The notes under the pieces are model-generated. The model did no database searches. It was not told the origin of the DNA and saw nothing but the letters and a program-made list of their open reading frames with translations. A stretch of DNA of 64,000 nucleotides from Cervus elaphus (taxonomy: Eukaryota; Chordata; Mammalia; Artiodactyla; Cervidae): NCBI RefSeq assembly GCF_910594005.1, contig NC_057818.1, positions 60,276,001 to 60,340,000 of the forward strand, given 5' to 3'. Position numbers and translations under genes: made by a program. Of this stretch, positions 11,003 through 22,499 are shown piece by piece (positions within the stretch are counted from its first letter, which is position 1; every line of letters starts with the position of its first letter).

Positions 11003-13268
11003 CATTTCCCTTAAAGTCAGGAACACATTTCCCTTAAAGTCAGGAACAAGACAAGGGTGTCCACTCTCACCCGACTATTCAACATAGCTTTGGAAGTGTT
11101 GGCCACAGCAATCAGAGCAAAAAAAGAAATAAAAGGAATCCAGATAGGAAAAGAAGATGTAAAACTCTGACTGTTTGCAGACAACATGATCCTCTACATA
11201 GAAAACCCTAAAGACTCTACCAGAAAATTACTACAGCTAATCAATGAATACAGTAATGTTGCAGGATATAAAATTAACACACAGACCGATTGCATTCCTA
11301 TACACTAACATTGAGAAAAGAGAAAGTGAAATTAAGGAAACAATACCATTCACCATTACAACGAAAAGAATAAAATACTTAGGAATATATCTACCTAAAG
11401 AAATGAAAGACCTATATGTAGAAAACTATAAAGCACTGATGAAAGAAATCAAATAGGACACAAATAGATGGAGAAATATACCGTGTTCATGGATTGGAAG
11501 ACTCAATATTGTGAAAATGGCTATACTACCCAAAGCAATCTATAGATTCAATGCAATCCCTGTCAAGCTACCAACGGTATTACTAGAACAAATAATTGCA
11601 CAATTTGTATGGAAATACAAAAAACCTCGAATAGCCAAAGCAATCTTGAGAAAGAAGAATGGAACTGGAGGAATCAACCTGACTGACTTCAGGCTCTACT
11701 ACAAAGCCACAGTCATCAAGACAGTATGGTACTGGAACAAAGACAGAAATATAGATCAGTGGAACAGAATTGAAAGCCCAGAGATAAATCCATGTACCTA
11801 TGTACACTTTATCTTCGACAAAGGAGGCAAGGATATACAATGGAAAAAAGACAACCTCTTTAACAAGTGGTGCTGGCAAAACTAGTCAACCACTTGTAAA
11901 AGAATGAAACTAGAACACTTTCTAACACCATACACAAAACTAAACTCAAAATAGATTAAAGATCTAAATGTAAGACCAGAAACTATAAAACTCCTAGAGG
12001 AGAACATAGGCAGAACACTCTCCGACATAAATCACAGCAGGGTCCTCTATGACCCACCTCCCAGAATATTGGAAATAAAAGCAAAAATAAACAAACGGGC
12101 CCTAATTAAACTTAAAAGCTTTTGCACAAAAAAGGAAATGATAAGCAAGGTGAAAAGTCAGCCCTCAGAATGGGAGAAAATAATAGCAAAAGAATCAGCA
12201 GACAAAGAATTAATCTCAAAAATATACAAGCAATTCCTACAGCACAATTCCAGAAAAATAAAAGACCCAATCAAAAAATGGGCCAAAGACTAAACAGACA
12301 TTTCTCTAAAGAAGACATACAGATGGCTAACAAACACATGAAAAGATGCTCAACATCACTCGTTGTCAGAGAAATGCAAATCAAAACCACAATGAGGTAC
12401 CGTTACAGGCCAGTCAGAATGGCTGCTATCCAAAAGTCTACAAGCAATAAAAGCTGGAGATGGTGTGGAGAAAAGGGAACCCGCTTACACTGTTGGTGGG
12501 AATGCAAACTAGTACAGCCACTATGGAGAACAGTGTGGAGATTCCTTAGAAAACTGGAAATAGAACTGCCATATGACCCAGCAATCCCTCTCGTGGGCAT
12601 ACACACCGAGGAAACTAGATCTGAAAGAGACACGTGCACCCCAGTGTTCATCACAGGACTGTTTATAATAGCCAGGACATGGAAGCAACCTAGATGCCCA
12701 TCAGCAGACATATGGATAAGGAAGCTATGGTACATATATACAATGGAATATTACCCAACCATTAAAGAGAATTCATTTGAATCAGTTCTTATGAGATGAA
12801 TGAAACTGGAGCCCATTTTACAGAGTGAAGTAAGCCAGAAAGATAAAGACCAGTACAGTACACTAACACATATATATGGAATTTAGAAAGATGGTAATCA
12901 TAACCCAATATGCAAAATAGAAAAGGAGACACAGATGTACAGAATAAACTTTGGGACTCTATGGGAGAAGACAAGGGTGGGATGTTTTGAGAGAACAGCA
13001 TTGAAACAAGTATACTACAAGGGTGAAACAGACCACCAAACCAGGTTGGATGCATGAGACAAGTGCTCAGGGCTGGTGCATTGGGAAGACCCAGAGGGAT
13101 GGGATGGACAGGGAGGCAGGAGGGGTGAACAGGATGGTGAACACATGTAAATTCATGGGTGATTCATGGCAATGTATGGCAAAAACCACTACAATATTGT
13201 AAAGTTATTAGCCTCCAAGTAATAAAAACAAATGAAAAAAACAAAAACAAAAACAAAAAAAAACAGAA
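11003..13268 (+). mobile_element. 5'-truncated L1 insertion with target-site duplication
   Basis: This sense L1 starts in the ORF2 reverse-transcriptase region and ends in an A-rich tail. Open ORF2 pieces lie at 11244-11456, 11511-11885, 12069-12293 and 12122-12799 and are separated by stops and frameshifts, so it is inactive. A target-site duplication of about 19 bp flanks it: 'aaaccctttaagctttact' at 10984-11002 and a one-difference copy at 13269-13287. Duplicon 3 has the uninterrupted site near 41488-41508, so this insertion is specific to duplicon 2. At the 5' end, a 23-bp piece (11004-11026) is tandemly repeated (11027-11049). Confidence 0.92.
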
Positions 13269-13297
13269 AAACCCTTGAAGCTTTACTGTAACCAATT

Positions 13298-14510
13298 CAA
13301 CAGTATGTGAACCGTGAACTTCCAGATGTTCAAGCTGGAATTAGAAAAGGCAGAGGAACCAGAGATCAAATTGCCAACATCCACTGGATCATCGAGAAAG
13401 CAAGAGAGTTCCAGGAAAACATCTACGTCTGCTTTATTGACTATGCCAAAACCTTTGACTGTGTGGATCACAACAAACTGTGGAAAATTCTTAAAGAATG
13501 GGAATACCAGACCACCTGACCTGCCTCTTGAGAAATCTGTATGCTGGTCAAGAAGAAACAGTGAGAACTGGACATGGAACAACAGACTGGTTCCAAATCG
13601 AGAAAGGAGTATGTCAAGGTTGTTTATTGTCACCCTGCTTATTTAACTTAAATGCAGACTACATCATGCAAAATGCCGGCCTGGATGAAGCAAAAGCTGG
13701 AATCAAGGTTGCAGGGAGGAATATCAATAACTTCAGAGATGCAGATGACACCACCCTTATGGCAGAAATTGGAGAAGAATTAAAGAGCCTCTTGATGAAA
13801 GTGAAAGAGGAGAGTGAAAAAGTTGGCTAAAACTCAACATTTAGAAAACGAAGATCATGGCATCCGGTCCCATCACTTCATGGCAAAGAGATGGGGAAAC
13901 AATGGAAACAGCGAGAGACTTTATTTTGGGGGGCTCCAAAATCACTGAAGTTGATGATTGCAGCCATGAAATTAAGAGATTCTTTTTCCTTGGAAATAAA
14001 GTTATGACCAACCTAGACAGCATATTAAAAAGCAGAGACATTACTTTGCCAACAAAGCTCCGTCTAGTGAAGGCTATGCTTTTTCTAGTAGTCATGTATG
14101 GATGTGAGAGTTTGACTGTAAAAAAAAGCTGAGCACTGAAGAATTGATACTTTTGAGCTGTGGTGTTGAAGAAAACTCTTGAGACTCCCTTAGACTGTGA
14201 GGAGATCCAACCAGTCTATCCTAAAGGAAATCAGTTCTGAATGTTCATTGGAAGAACTGATGCTGCCTGAAACCCCCATATTTTGGCCCATGATGAGAAG
14301 AACTGACTCATTTGAAAAGACCATTATGCAGGGAAAGATTGAAGGCAGGAGGAGAAGGGGACGACAGAGGTTGAGATGGTTGGATGGCATCACCGATCTC
14401 TATGGACACCAGTTTGAGTAAGCTCCAGGAGTTGGTGATGGACAGGGAAGTCTCTCATGGTGCAATCCATGGGGTCACAAAGAATTGGTCAAGAGATAAG
14501 ACCACTGAAA
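13298..14510 (+). mobile_element. BovB LINE, sense, 5'-truncated (duplicon 2 head)
   Basis: It carries the reverse-transcriptase and C-terminal parts of BovB. Open pieces at 13307-13519, 13498-13830, 13857-14132 and 14197-14421 show DVQAGIRKGRGTRDQIANIH, FIDYAKTFDCVDHNKLW and DGITD motifs, but they are split by frameshifts. The YADD catalytic box reads DADD (near 13736-13750), and the paralogue at 41513-42720 has the same change, so the element was already inactive before the duplication. It faces an antisense BovB 254 bp downstream. Confidence 0.9.
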
Positions 14511-14764
14511 ATTGTGAAGGCATATCCCCTTATACTAGCTTCTTCCTCATAAGAAACCATCACAGGAGGTAAAGATTGCTCATAGTGTTGAAAACATATT
14601 GATAATTATATAAATAATAAACAGTTCTCCTCCCATGGATGTGACATTATCTGGGTAGTCATATTATACTACATGGCAAGTGGATTTTTCAGGTCCGTTA
14701 AGTTTACTAATGAGTTGATTCAAGATAGAGAATTTTCACCAGTATCCGTGGGCCCAATGTAATT
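14511..14764. other. Spacer between the inverted BovB pair
   Basis: Single-copy-looking AT-rich sequence that is conserved in duplicons 3 (42720-42969) and 4 (52376-52631). No gene is seen. Confidence 0.6.
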
Positions 14765-17735
14765 AGTTCAGTTCAGTTGCTCAGTCACATCCAACTCCTT
14801 GTGTGCCCACAGACTGCAGCTGCCAGGCTTCCCTGTCCAGCACCAACTGCCGTAGCTTGCTCAGGCTCATGTCCATCAAGTCAGTGATGCCATCCAAGCA
14901 TCTCATCCTTTCGTCCCCTTCTCCGGCCTTCAGTCCTTTGCAGCATCAGGGTCTTTTCCAATGAGTCCATTCTTCACATCAGGTGGCCAAAGTATTGGTT
15001 CTTCAGCTTCAGCATCAGGCCTTCCAGTGAATATTCAGGACTGATTTCCATTAGGACTGGCTGTTCTGATCTCCATGCAGTTCAAGGAATTCTCAACAGT
15101 CTGCTCCAACACCACAGTTCAAAAGCATTAATTCTTCTGTGCTCTGCTTTTTTGTGGTCCAACTCTCACATTCATACATTACAGGAAAAACCATAGCTTT
15201 GACTAGATGGGCCTTTGTCAGCAAAGTAATGTCTGTGCTTTTTAATATGCTATCTAAGTTGATCATAACTTGTCTTCAAAGTAGCAAGCATCTTTTAATT
15301 TCGTGGCTGCATGACCATCTGCACTGATTTTGGAGACCTAGGAAATAAATTCTGTCACTGTTTCCGTTGTTTCCCCATCCATTTTCCGTGAAATAGTGGG
15401 ACCAGATGCCATGATCTTCATGTTTCCAATCTTGAGATTTAAGCCAGTTTTTTCACTCTCCTCTTTCACATTCATCCCGAGGTTCTGTAGTTACTCTTCA
15501 CTTTCTGCCATAAGGGTGGTGTCATTTGCATATCTGAAGTTGCTGACATTTCTCCTAACAATCTTGATGCCAGCTTGTGCTTCATCCAGCCTGGCATTTC
15601 GCATGATGTACTCTGCATATAAGTTAAATAAGCAGGGTGACAATATACAGCCTTGACGTACTCTTTTCCCATTTTGGAACCAGTGTATGCTTCCATGTCC
15701 GTTCTAACAGTTGCTTATGACATGCATGCAGATTTCACAGGAGGCAGGTCAGGTGGTCTGGTACTCTTATCTCTTGAATAATTTTCCACAGTTTATCGTG
15801 ATCCACACAGTCAAAGGCTTTGTTGTATCCAGAAAGGCATAAGTAGATGTTTTTCCAGAACTCTCTTGCTTTTTCGATGATCCAGTGGAGGCTGGTAATT
15901 TGATATCTGGCTCCTCAGCCTTTTCTAAATCCAGCTTGTACATCTGGAAGTTCTTGGTTCACATACTGTTGAGTCTTGGCTTGGAGTATTTTGATCATTA
16001 CTTTGCTCTCCTGTGAGATGAGTGCAATCATGTGGTAGTTTGAACACTCTTTGGCGTTGCCTTTCTTTGGGATTGGAAGGAAAACAGACGTTTTCCAGTC
16101 CTGTGGCCAATGCTGAGTTTTCCAAATTTGCTGGTGTATTGAGTGCAGCACTTTCACAGTGTCATCTATTATGACTTGAAATAGCTCAGTGGAATTCCAG
16201 CAGCTCCACTGGCCATTTTCGTCATGATGCTTCCTAAGGCCCATTTGACTTCAGACTCCAGGATGTCTGTTTCTAGGTGAGTGTGAGTGATCACAGCATC
16301 GTGGTATCTGGGCCATGAGATTTTTTGGATAGTCTTTTGTGTATTCTTGCCACCACTTCTTAATATCTTCTGCTTCAGTTAGGTCCATAGCATTTCTGTC
16401 CTTTACTGTGCCCATCTCTGCATGAAATGTTCCCTCGGTATCTCCAATTTTCTTGAGGAGATACCTAGCCTTTCTCATTCTATTGGTTTCCTCTATTTCT
16501 TTGCATTGAACACTGAGGAAGGCTTTCTTATCTCTCCTTGTTATTCCCTGGAAGTCTGCATTCAGATGGGTATATCTGCCCTTTTCTCCTTTTCCTTTAT
16601 CGTCTCTTTTTTTCTCAGCTAATTGTAAGGCCTCCTCAGACAACCATTTTGACTTTTTGCATTTCTTTTTCTTGGTGGTGGTCTTGAACAGTGCCTCCTG
16701 TACAATGTCACCAACCTCCGTCCACGGCTCTTCAGGCACTCAGTCTATCAGATCTAATCACTTGAAACTTTCACACCCACTGTATAATTGAAATAGATTT
16801 GATTGAGGTCATACCTGAATGGTCAGTGGTTTTCCACACTTTCTTCAATTTCAGTCTGAATTTGGCAATAAGGAGTTCATGATCTGAGCCACAGTCAGCT
16901 CCTGGTCTTGTTTTTGCTGACTGTATAGAGCTTCTCCATCTTTGACCACAAAGAATATAATCAATCTGATATTGGTGTTGACCATCTGGTGATTTCCATC
17001 TGGTGTAGAGTTGCCTCTTGTGTTGTTGAAAGAGGGTGTTTGCTATGACCACTGCATTGTCTTGGTAAAACTCTGTTAGCCTTTGCCCTGCTTCATTTTG
17101 TACTCCAAGGTCAAACTTGCCTGTTACTTCAGGTATCTCTTGACTTCCTACTTTTGTATTCCAGTCCCCTATGGTAAAATGGACATCTTTTTTGGTGTTA
17201 GTTCTAAACGGTCTTGTAGGTCTTCATTGAACCATTCAACATCAGCTTCTTCAGCATTGCTGGTTGGGGAATCGACCTGGATTACTGTGATGCTGAATGC
17301 TTTGCCTTGGAAACGAACAGATATCATTCTGTTATTTTTGAGATTATACCCCAATACTGCATTTCAGACTCTGTTGTTACCTATGAGTGTTACTCCATTT
17401 CTTCTAAGGGATCTTGCACACAGTAGTACATATAATGGTTATCTGAATTAAATTCGCCCATTCCAGCCCATTTCAGTTCACTGATTCCTGAAATGTTAAC
17501 ATTCACCCCTCCCATCTGCTATTTGATCATTTTCAATGTATCTTGGTTCATGGATCTAACATTCCAGGTTCCTTTGCTCTACTGTTCTTTTCATCGAACT
17601 TTACTTCCATCATCAGTCACATCCACAGCTGGGCATTGTTTTCCCTTTAGCTCCTTCTCTTCGTTCTTTCTCGAGTTATTTCTCCACTCTTCTCCGGTTG
17701 TTGGACAGCCTCATGTATATCCATGAAGTCAAATC
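14765..17735 (-). mobile_element. Near full-length BovB LINE, antisense (duplicon 2)
   Basis: It runs from the 3' CAGTTCAGTT motif to the 5' region with the apurinic-type endonuclease. Reverse-strand pieces include reverse transcriptase (15915-16244, VNQELPDVQAGFRKG), the linker (16251-16739) and endonuclease (16771-17052, GADCGSDHELLIAKFRLKLKK; 17169-17354). Frameshifts and stops break the single ORF of BovB. Paralogues are 42970-45935 and 52632-56340. Confidence 0.92.
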
Positions 17736-17890
17736 ACACCCTCACACCATACACAAAAATAAACTCAACATGGCTCCAAGGGTTAAATAGAAGACATGCA
17801 CCATAAACCTGCTAGAAGAGAACACAGGCAAAACTTTCTCTGACATAAATTGCAGGATCACTCCTGGAAGCCCCAGGATCAAACAGACAA
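17736..17890 (+). mobile_element. Short old L1 ORF2 scrap (duplicon 2)
   Basis: The sequence 'ccctcacaccatacacaaaa' and following reads as L1 ORF2 (LTPYTKIN type). It is shared with 45936-46095 and 56341-56510, so it is a fixed landmark of the duplicon. Confidence 0.7.
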
Positions 17891-18682
17891 ACTCTTACAG
17901 TTTGTATTACATTTTAGGTCTGCCTTAATAAAATACAACAGCCTGGGAGATTTAAACATAGATAGTTTTCACAGTTTTTCACAGAGACAGTTTTTCACAT
18001 GAGTGAAGTACTAGAAGGCTAGAAGTACATGATCAAGTTGTCGGTGTGTTTGCTTTTTGTGAAGCCTCCTACTTGCATTTCAGATTTTCTTTTAATTTTG
18101 CACTGATGCACTGGGTTTTAGTGGCACATTGTTTCCTCTCCAGGATGCTCCTGAATTAAGTACTTGATAAAATATTTGAGCCATCATTCTGTGTGCTTTT
18201 ATTTTATAGCTATTTTGAAACCCTCACTCTTTTTTCTATTTATTTGTCTGGACACGATTCCTATCAAAGTGTTCAATAATAATAAAGTTTATTTCCTACA
18301 AAATTTCCATAATAATTGGCATTGAATTATGAAAATCAGTCTAAATTGATATAAGTTGTGCCAGTGGTTCCTATCATGAATTCTTGATGATGTTCCTCCT
18401 TTTCCTTTTGTCTCTTCCAATATACTTCCCAGGTATTTTGTCTCATTCCATTCCTTTACCAATACTTTCATTGACGGTTCCATTCAACGGTTGAAGGTGA
18501 GGAAAGTACTAGTATTAGGGCAGAGACTCATCTCAGGGAAGTGAAGAATCCAGAGGGACGCACATGGTTTGTGTCAATCCCTAATGTGTGTGATTTCAGC
18601 ATTTCTTCCTCGTGAGACCATTACTTTCAGGGATCATGGAAAAGAAAATGCCTGTCAAGTACAGCCAGTTGTCTCCTAAGGC

Positions 18683-18850
18683 TGCTAACTAGAAACTTGT
18701 AATTGTTTCCAGTAATTAACAGCTGAGAGAAAAGTTTCCAGAAATGTTCTCAGCTCCCAAGACTTTACTCCCATTGCTGCTGCAGGTGAAATGATAATTG
18801 CAGTTTTGACGTGAGGGGATGGGAGGACAGCATCTCAAACCCATATATCA
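18683..18850 (+). promoter_or_regulatory. Candidate V1R promoter, copy 2
   Basis: TAATTG lies at 18700-18705 and TAATTA at 18713-18718, with a TATA-like ATATAT at 18843-18848. That is 130 bp from the second homeodomain site, and the spacing is kept in all copies. A weak O/E-like CTCCCAAG lies near 18754. Function is inferred from conservation. Confidence 0.45.
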
Positions 18851-18869
18851 GGATCTGGCTGCCTCTCTC

Positions 18870-18993
18870 CCACACACATACTGGGTATAATTACCATCCC
18901 ACCAAGCCCTTGTCCTGGCAGCTGGAAGATATATCCATTGTATTTTCATCTGAGCAGCTGAGTCTGTGAGAGAAAGGCAGATCAAGATTCTGG
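18870..18993 (+). other. Candidate 5' non-coding exon of V1R copy 2
   Basis: About 25 bp after the TATA-like site a transcript could begin. The first strong splice donor is TGG/GTAAGTG, with GT at 18994. A candidate acceptor AG at 20159-20160 lies 18 bp before the receptor ATG (an alternative is the CAG near 20136). V1R genes commonly have upstream non-coding exons, so this gives a two-exon model with an intron of about 1.17 kb. Start and acceptor are inferred and no transcript was checked. Confidence 0.35.
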
Positions 18994-19660
18994 GTAAGTG
19001 ATCACATCAGAAACTGACACCAACAGCAATTTGTTGACATTCTAGGAAATCTAGTACGTCGGTTTATGAAAGATACAAGAATACATGCTTTATAAGGGCC
19101 AAATTTTCCTCTGTGTCTTGTATTTTAATGTCAACTGCAAATATTAATTCATTGCTAATATATTCACTGGGCTCTGACAATAACATACTGATTCAGTGTA
19201 TAATTGGACAATAATAATTTTGTTTTGTCTTAAACTGTTTTATCACATGTTAGTGTTTTATGCCCTAAGGTTTATTGCCTACACATGATTATTCAAACAT
19301 TTCTATAATACATGCTATTTTAGTTGTGTTTCTGTCATGGGAACTAAAGAGTCTTTCTGCTGCCATCCTCAGAGTGACGCCTTCTCATCTTCATGACATT
19401 GCCTTTTCGTGAGGCAGGTTTCTGCTGTATTCTACCGCCAGCAGTGATGTTCATGTGTTAAGATGTTAAGATTTTATTCATAATAAGTGGTTCCATAGAA
19501 TAAAGCTTTACAAATAAATGGAATCATGTTATATGAAAATTAAAAAATACCACAGGTCTATAAACAGAAAAACTGTGAAATCAAAATCCAATATAGATCT
19601 GGCTTATTATATGCCTGAAACTAACTAGCTGTTTGGCATGGCTGGTGATCAGTACAATCT

Positions 19661-19784
19661 CTTTTTTTGCCTTTGGCCATGCATCAAAGTTTATGAGATC
19701 TTAGATCCTGGACCAGGGATTGAACTTGGACCCTCTGTGGTTGAAGGCAGGGTCTTAAACATTTAAGCACCTGGGAGGTTCCTC
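19661..19784 (-). mobile_element. CHR-type tRNA-related SINE, antisense (duplicon 2)
   Basis: The antisense signature 'ttagatcctggaccagggat' and 'gggtcttaaacatttaagca', ending 'ctgggaggttcc', is that of an old cetartiodactyl CHR-type SINE. It is present at the same place in duplicons 3 and 4 and absent from duplicon 1. Confidence 0.8.
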
Positions 19785-20178
19785 AAACCACTGTCTTGAG
19801 TAGCCCAATGGGATTCAGTCCTCACTCTGCACTAAGAAGCAGGTTTGACAAATACTTAACCTGACTGGGGGTAGGTAACACACCTCTGTATAACTAAGAT
19901 CCCTTCTGTTCCTGCCTAATCAATTTGTGAAGAATAAAGAAGGGCTCACATGAGTATCTTCAGTGATTAATTTTACATATTAGTTCTTTTAAATGTTATA
20001 CATGGAACCCTTTAAAGGCTGCTGGTACCAGAAACACAAGAAGCAAATATTTCCAAGTGGGAACTATTGTTAAATGGAGAATATTGTATTTCAGTTGACA
20101 CGATGCACGTAACCCATGCCTCATATTCCCACGCAGGACATTCTAACTCAAAAGTTCCAGTGACTGTGAACTGAAAGG

Positions 20179-21120
20179 ATGGCCAGCAGCTTTTTAATAA
20201 TAGGCATGATCATCGTAACACAGACCGTGGTTGGAATTCTGGGGAATTTCTCACTCCTTTGCAGTTATATCATCCTTCACTTCATGGGTTACAGGTTAAG
20301 GTCCACAGACTTGTTCCTTAAGCACCTGATTGTGGCCAACTCCTTGGTCCTCCTCTCTAAAGGGGTCCCCCAGACAATGGCAGTCTTTGGGTCAAAGCAT
20401 ATCCGCAGTGATGTTGGCTGCAAATTTCTCTTCTTTCTGCACAGAGTGGGGAGGGGAGTGTCCATCAGCAGCATCTGCCTCTTGAGTGTCTTTCAGGTGA
20501 TCACGATCAGTCCCTGGAACTCCAGGTGGGCAGTGCTGAAAGTAACAGCTTCCAAGTACATGGTTCTCTCTATTTTCCTGTGCTGGATCCTGCAAATGCT
20601 GGTAAATGTCATTTTTCCTTTCCATATGACTGGCAAATGGAGTGACAAAAACATCACAGAGGAAAAAGATTTTGGTTACTGTTTTTCTATTCTTACTGAC
20701 AAAACTGGAGACGCCTTGTCTGCAGCATTGCTGTTGTTCCCTGATGTTTTATGTTTGGGGCTCACGCTCTGGGCTGGCAGTTCCATGGTTCTCATCCTGT
20801 ACAGACATAAGCAGCAGGTCCAGCACATTCGTAGGACTCATGCCTCCTCCAGGTCCTCCCCTGAGTCCAGAGCTACTAAATTCATCCTTCTCCTCGGGAG
20901 CACCTTTGTCTACTTTTATATTCTTTCCTCCATCTGTCAAGTTCTTTTGGCTCTTTTTGATCAGCCCAGCCAGTTCCTTGTGGACATCACTATAATCATT
21001 GCAGCGTGTTTCCCAACTGTCAGCCCCTTTCTGCTCATGAGCCATAACTCCAGTGTACACAGGCTCTATTTTGCTGGGATAAGAAATTCAAAATCCTCTA
21101 CTATTATGAGAAAAGTGTGA
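20179..21120 (+). CDS. Vomeronasal type-1 receptor, copy 2 (VN1R4-like), intact
   Basis: This is a G-protein-coupled receptor of the V1R family, expected in the plasma membrane of vomeronasal sensory neurons, where V1Rs detect pheromone-type ligands. The 313-codon frame is uninterrupted and has the usual V1R length. Seven hydrophobic segments can be placed at about residues 7-30, 47-68, 84-108, 127-147, 180-207, 235-262 and 268-290. C81 and C168 are the likely extracellular disulfide pair. N158-I-T is the extracellular loop 2 glycosylation site typical of V1Rs. Family landmarks include LRSTDLFLKHL, GRGVSIS, ITISPWNSRW and SSPESRATK. The start is the first ATG after a conserved TGACTGTGAAC leader and is shared by copies 1 and 3. 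It lacks four codons near residue 176 relative to copies 1 and 4. Single coding exon; any upstream exon is non-coding. Confidence 0.96.
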   Translation: MASSFLIIGMIIVTQTVVGILGNFSLLCSYIILHFMGYRLRSTDLFLKHLIVANSLVLLSKGVPQTMAVFGSKHIRSDVGCKFLFFLHRVGRGVSISSICLLSVFQVITISPWNSRWAVLKVTASKYMVLSIFLCWILQMLVNVIFPFHMTGKWSDKNITEEKDFGYCFSILTDKTGDALSAALLLFPDVLCLGLTLWAGSSMVLILYRHKQQVQHIRRTHASSRSSPESRATKFILLLGSTFVYFYILSSICQVLLALFDQPSQFLVDITIIIAACFPTVSPFLLMSHNSSVHRLYFAGIRNSKSSTIMRKV

Positions 21121-21335
21121 ATTTTATTTATTTCTATAATGATTGGTTGCCAGTTCATTTATTCACCCTCAGAATCCTAATTTAAATTTTGAAATCTCAA
21201 GATAATATTATACCGGACATGCCAAATATCTTCTTCAATATAAAGACCAATTGAAATATATTGTCATGAAATATGAATATATCAGTGAAGTTTTCTTGTA
21301 GAAAAGGAGTTCAGGTTTAGGCAATAAACAACAGG
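21121..21335 (+). other. 3' flank of V1R copy 2
   Basis: AT-rich sequence aligning with 3489-3700 and 49296-49510. No gene is seen. It is cut off by an L1 fragment at about 21336. Confidence 0.6.
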
Positions 21336-21757
21336 TCTTTACAATATTGTAGTGTTTTTCTGCCATACATTGATGTGAATCAGTCATGGATTAACATGTG
21401 TTCCTCATCCTGAACCCCCTCCCACCTCCCTCCTAGGTTCATCCTAGGGCACCAGCCCTGAGCACTTGTCTCATGCATCAAACCTGGACTGGCAATCTGT
21501 TTCAAAATTGACAATATACATGTTTCAATGCTATTCTCTCAGATCATCCCACCCTCGCCTTCTGCCACAGAGTCCAAAAATCTATTCTATACATCTGTGT
21601 CTCTTTTTCTGTCTTGCATATAGAGTTATTGTCACCATCTTTCTAAATTGCATATACATGCCTTAGTATACTGTATTGATGTTTTTCTTTCTGGCTTACT
21701 TCACTCTATATAATGGGCTCCAGTTTCATCCACCTCATTAGAACTGATTTAAATGTT
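21336..21757 (-). mobile_element. L1 3' fragment, antisense, replacing part of the flank
   Basis: The reverse complement of a young-type L1 3'UTR and the ORF2 C-terminus lies between 'aacaacaggtc' and 'ttaacagagatggc'. The flank found at 49511-49763 in duplicon 3 (about 250 bp) is missing here. No poly(T) tract and no target-site duplication are seen, so this looks like an insertion with deletion rather than a standard retrotransposition. Confidence 0.75.
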
Positions 21758-21884
21758 AACAGAGATGGCACTATTTATTAGAAAGAGTCCTGCAGGGAGA
21801 TTAGCACGTTAAATTATTTTCATGTAGAAATGAGGAATTTGAAGTGAAGTACAATAAAAAACACGCCAAAAGAAAACTATATTT

Positions 21885-22465
21885 CAGCAGATTTTTCAAA
21901 CTGAAATATATTTGACATATAACATTGTGTAAATTTCAAGTGTAAGATCTGGTAATTTGTTACATGTAATTATTGTAATGTGACTGCCATTACAACCACA
22001 TATCACAATGCAGAACTCTTCATTTATGTTAAATTTTTCATTTAATTTTAGTTGATTTACAGTATTATGGTAGTGGCAGAGGTACAACATTGTGGTTCAA
22101 TATATAGGTTATACTTTGTTTTAAGCTATTATGAGCTATTGGCCCTATTCCCTGTGCTGTAAAGTATGTCCTTGTAGTTTATTTATTTTGTACATAGTAG
22201 TCTGTACTTCTGAATCTATAATCTGTCTTGCCCCTTCCCACTTTCTCTCCCCACTGGTAAACACTAGTTTATTCTCTATGTGCGAGAGTCTTTTTCTACT
22301 ATGTTATTTTCATCCATTTGTACTAGTTTTAGATTGCATATGTCAGGTGATAATATACAGTATTTGTCTTTGTCTGTCTGATTTAATTCACTAAACAGAA
22401 TGATATCCAGGTCCATCTATGTTAGAAGCAGCAAAATTGTATTCTTAAGGGGTGAGGAATATTCC

Positions 22466-22499
<34 letters not shown>

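Larger units (their letters stand above)
17891..20178 (+). other. 5' flank of V1R copy 2
   Basis: No protein gene is seen. The block is shared with 46096-48353 and 56511-58762 and, more weakly, with 1-2534. It contains the candidate promoter and non-coding exon, then a candidate intron with a CHR-type SINE, then the coding exon. A short stretch near 17925-18080 resembles a common mammalian interspersed repeat (landmarks 'aacagcctgggagatttaaa' and 'ggctagaagtacatgatcaa'), whose family I could not name. Confidence 0.65.

Noticed and set aside
20179..21120. Naming the receptors with a specific gene symbol
   Set aside because: V1R orthology across species is unreliable without a tree, so only VN1R4-like is given.
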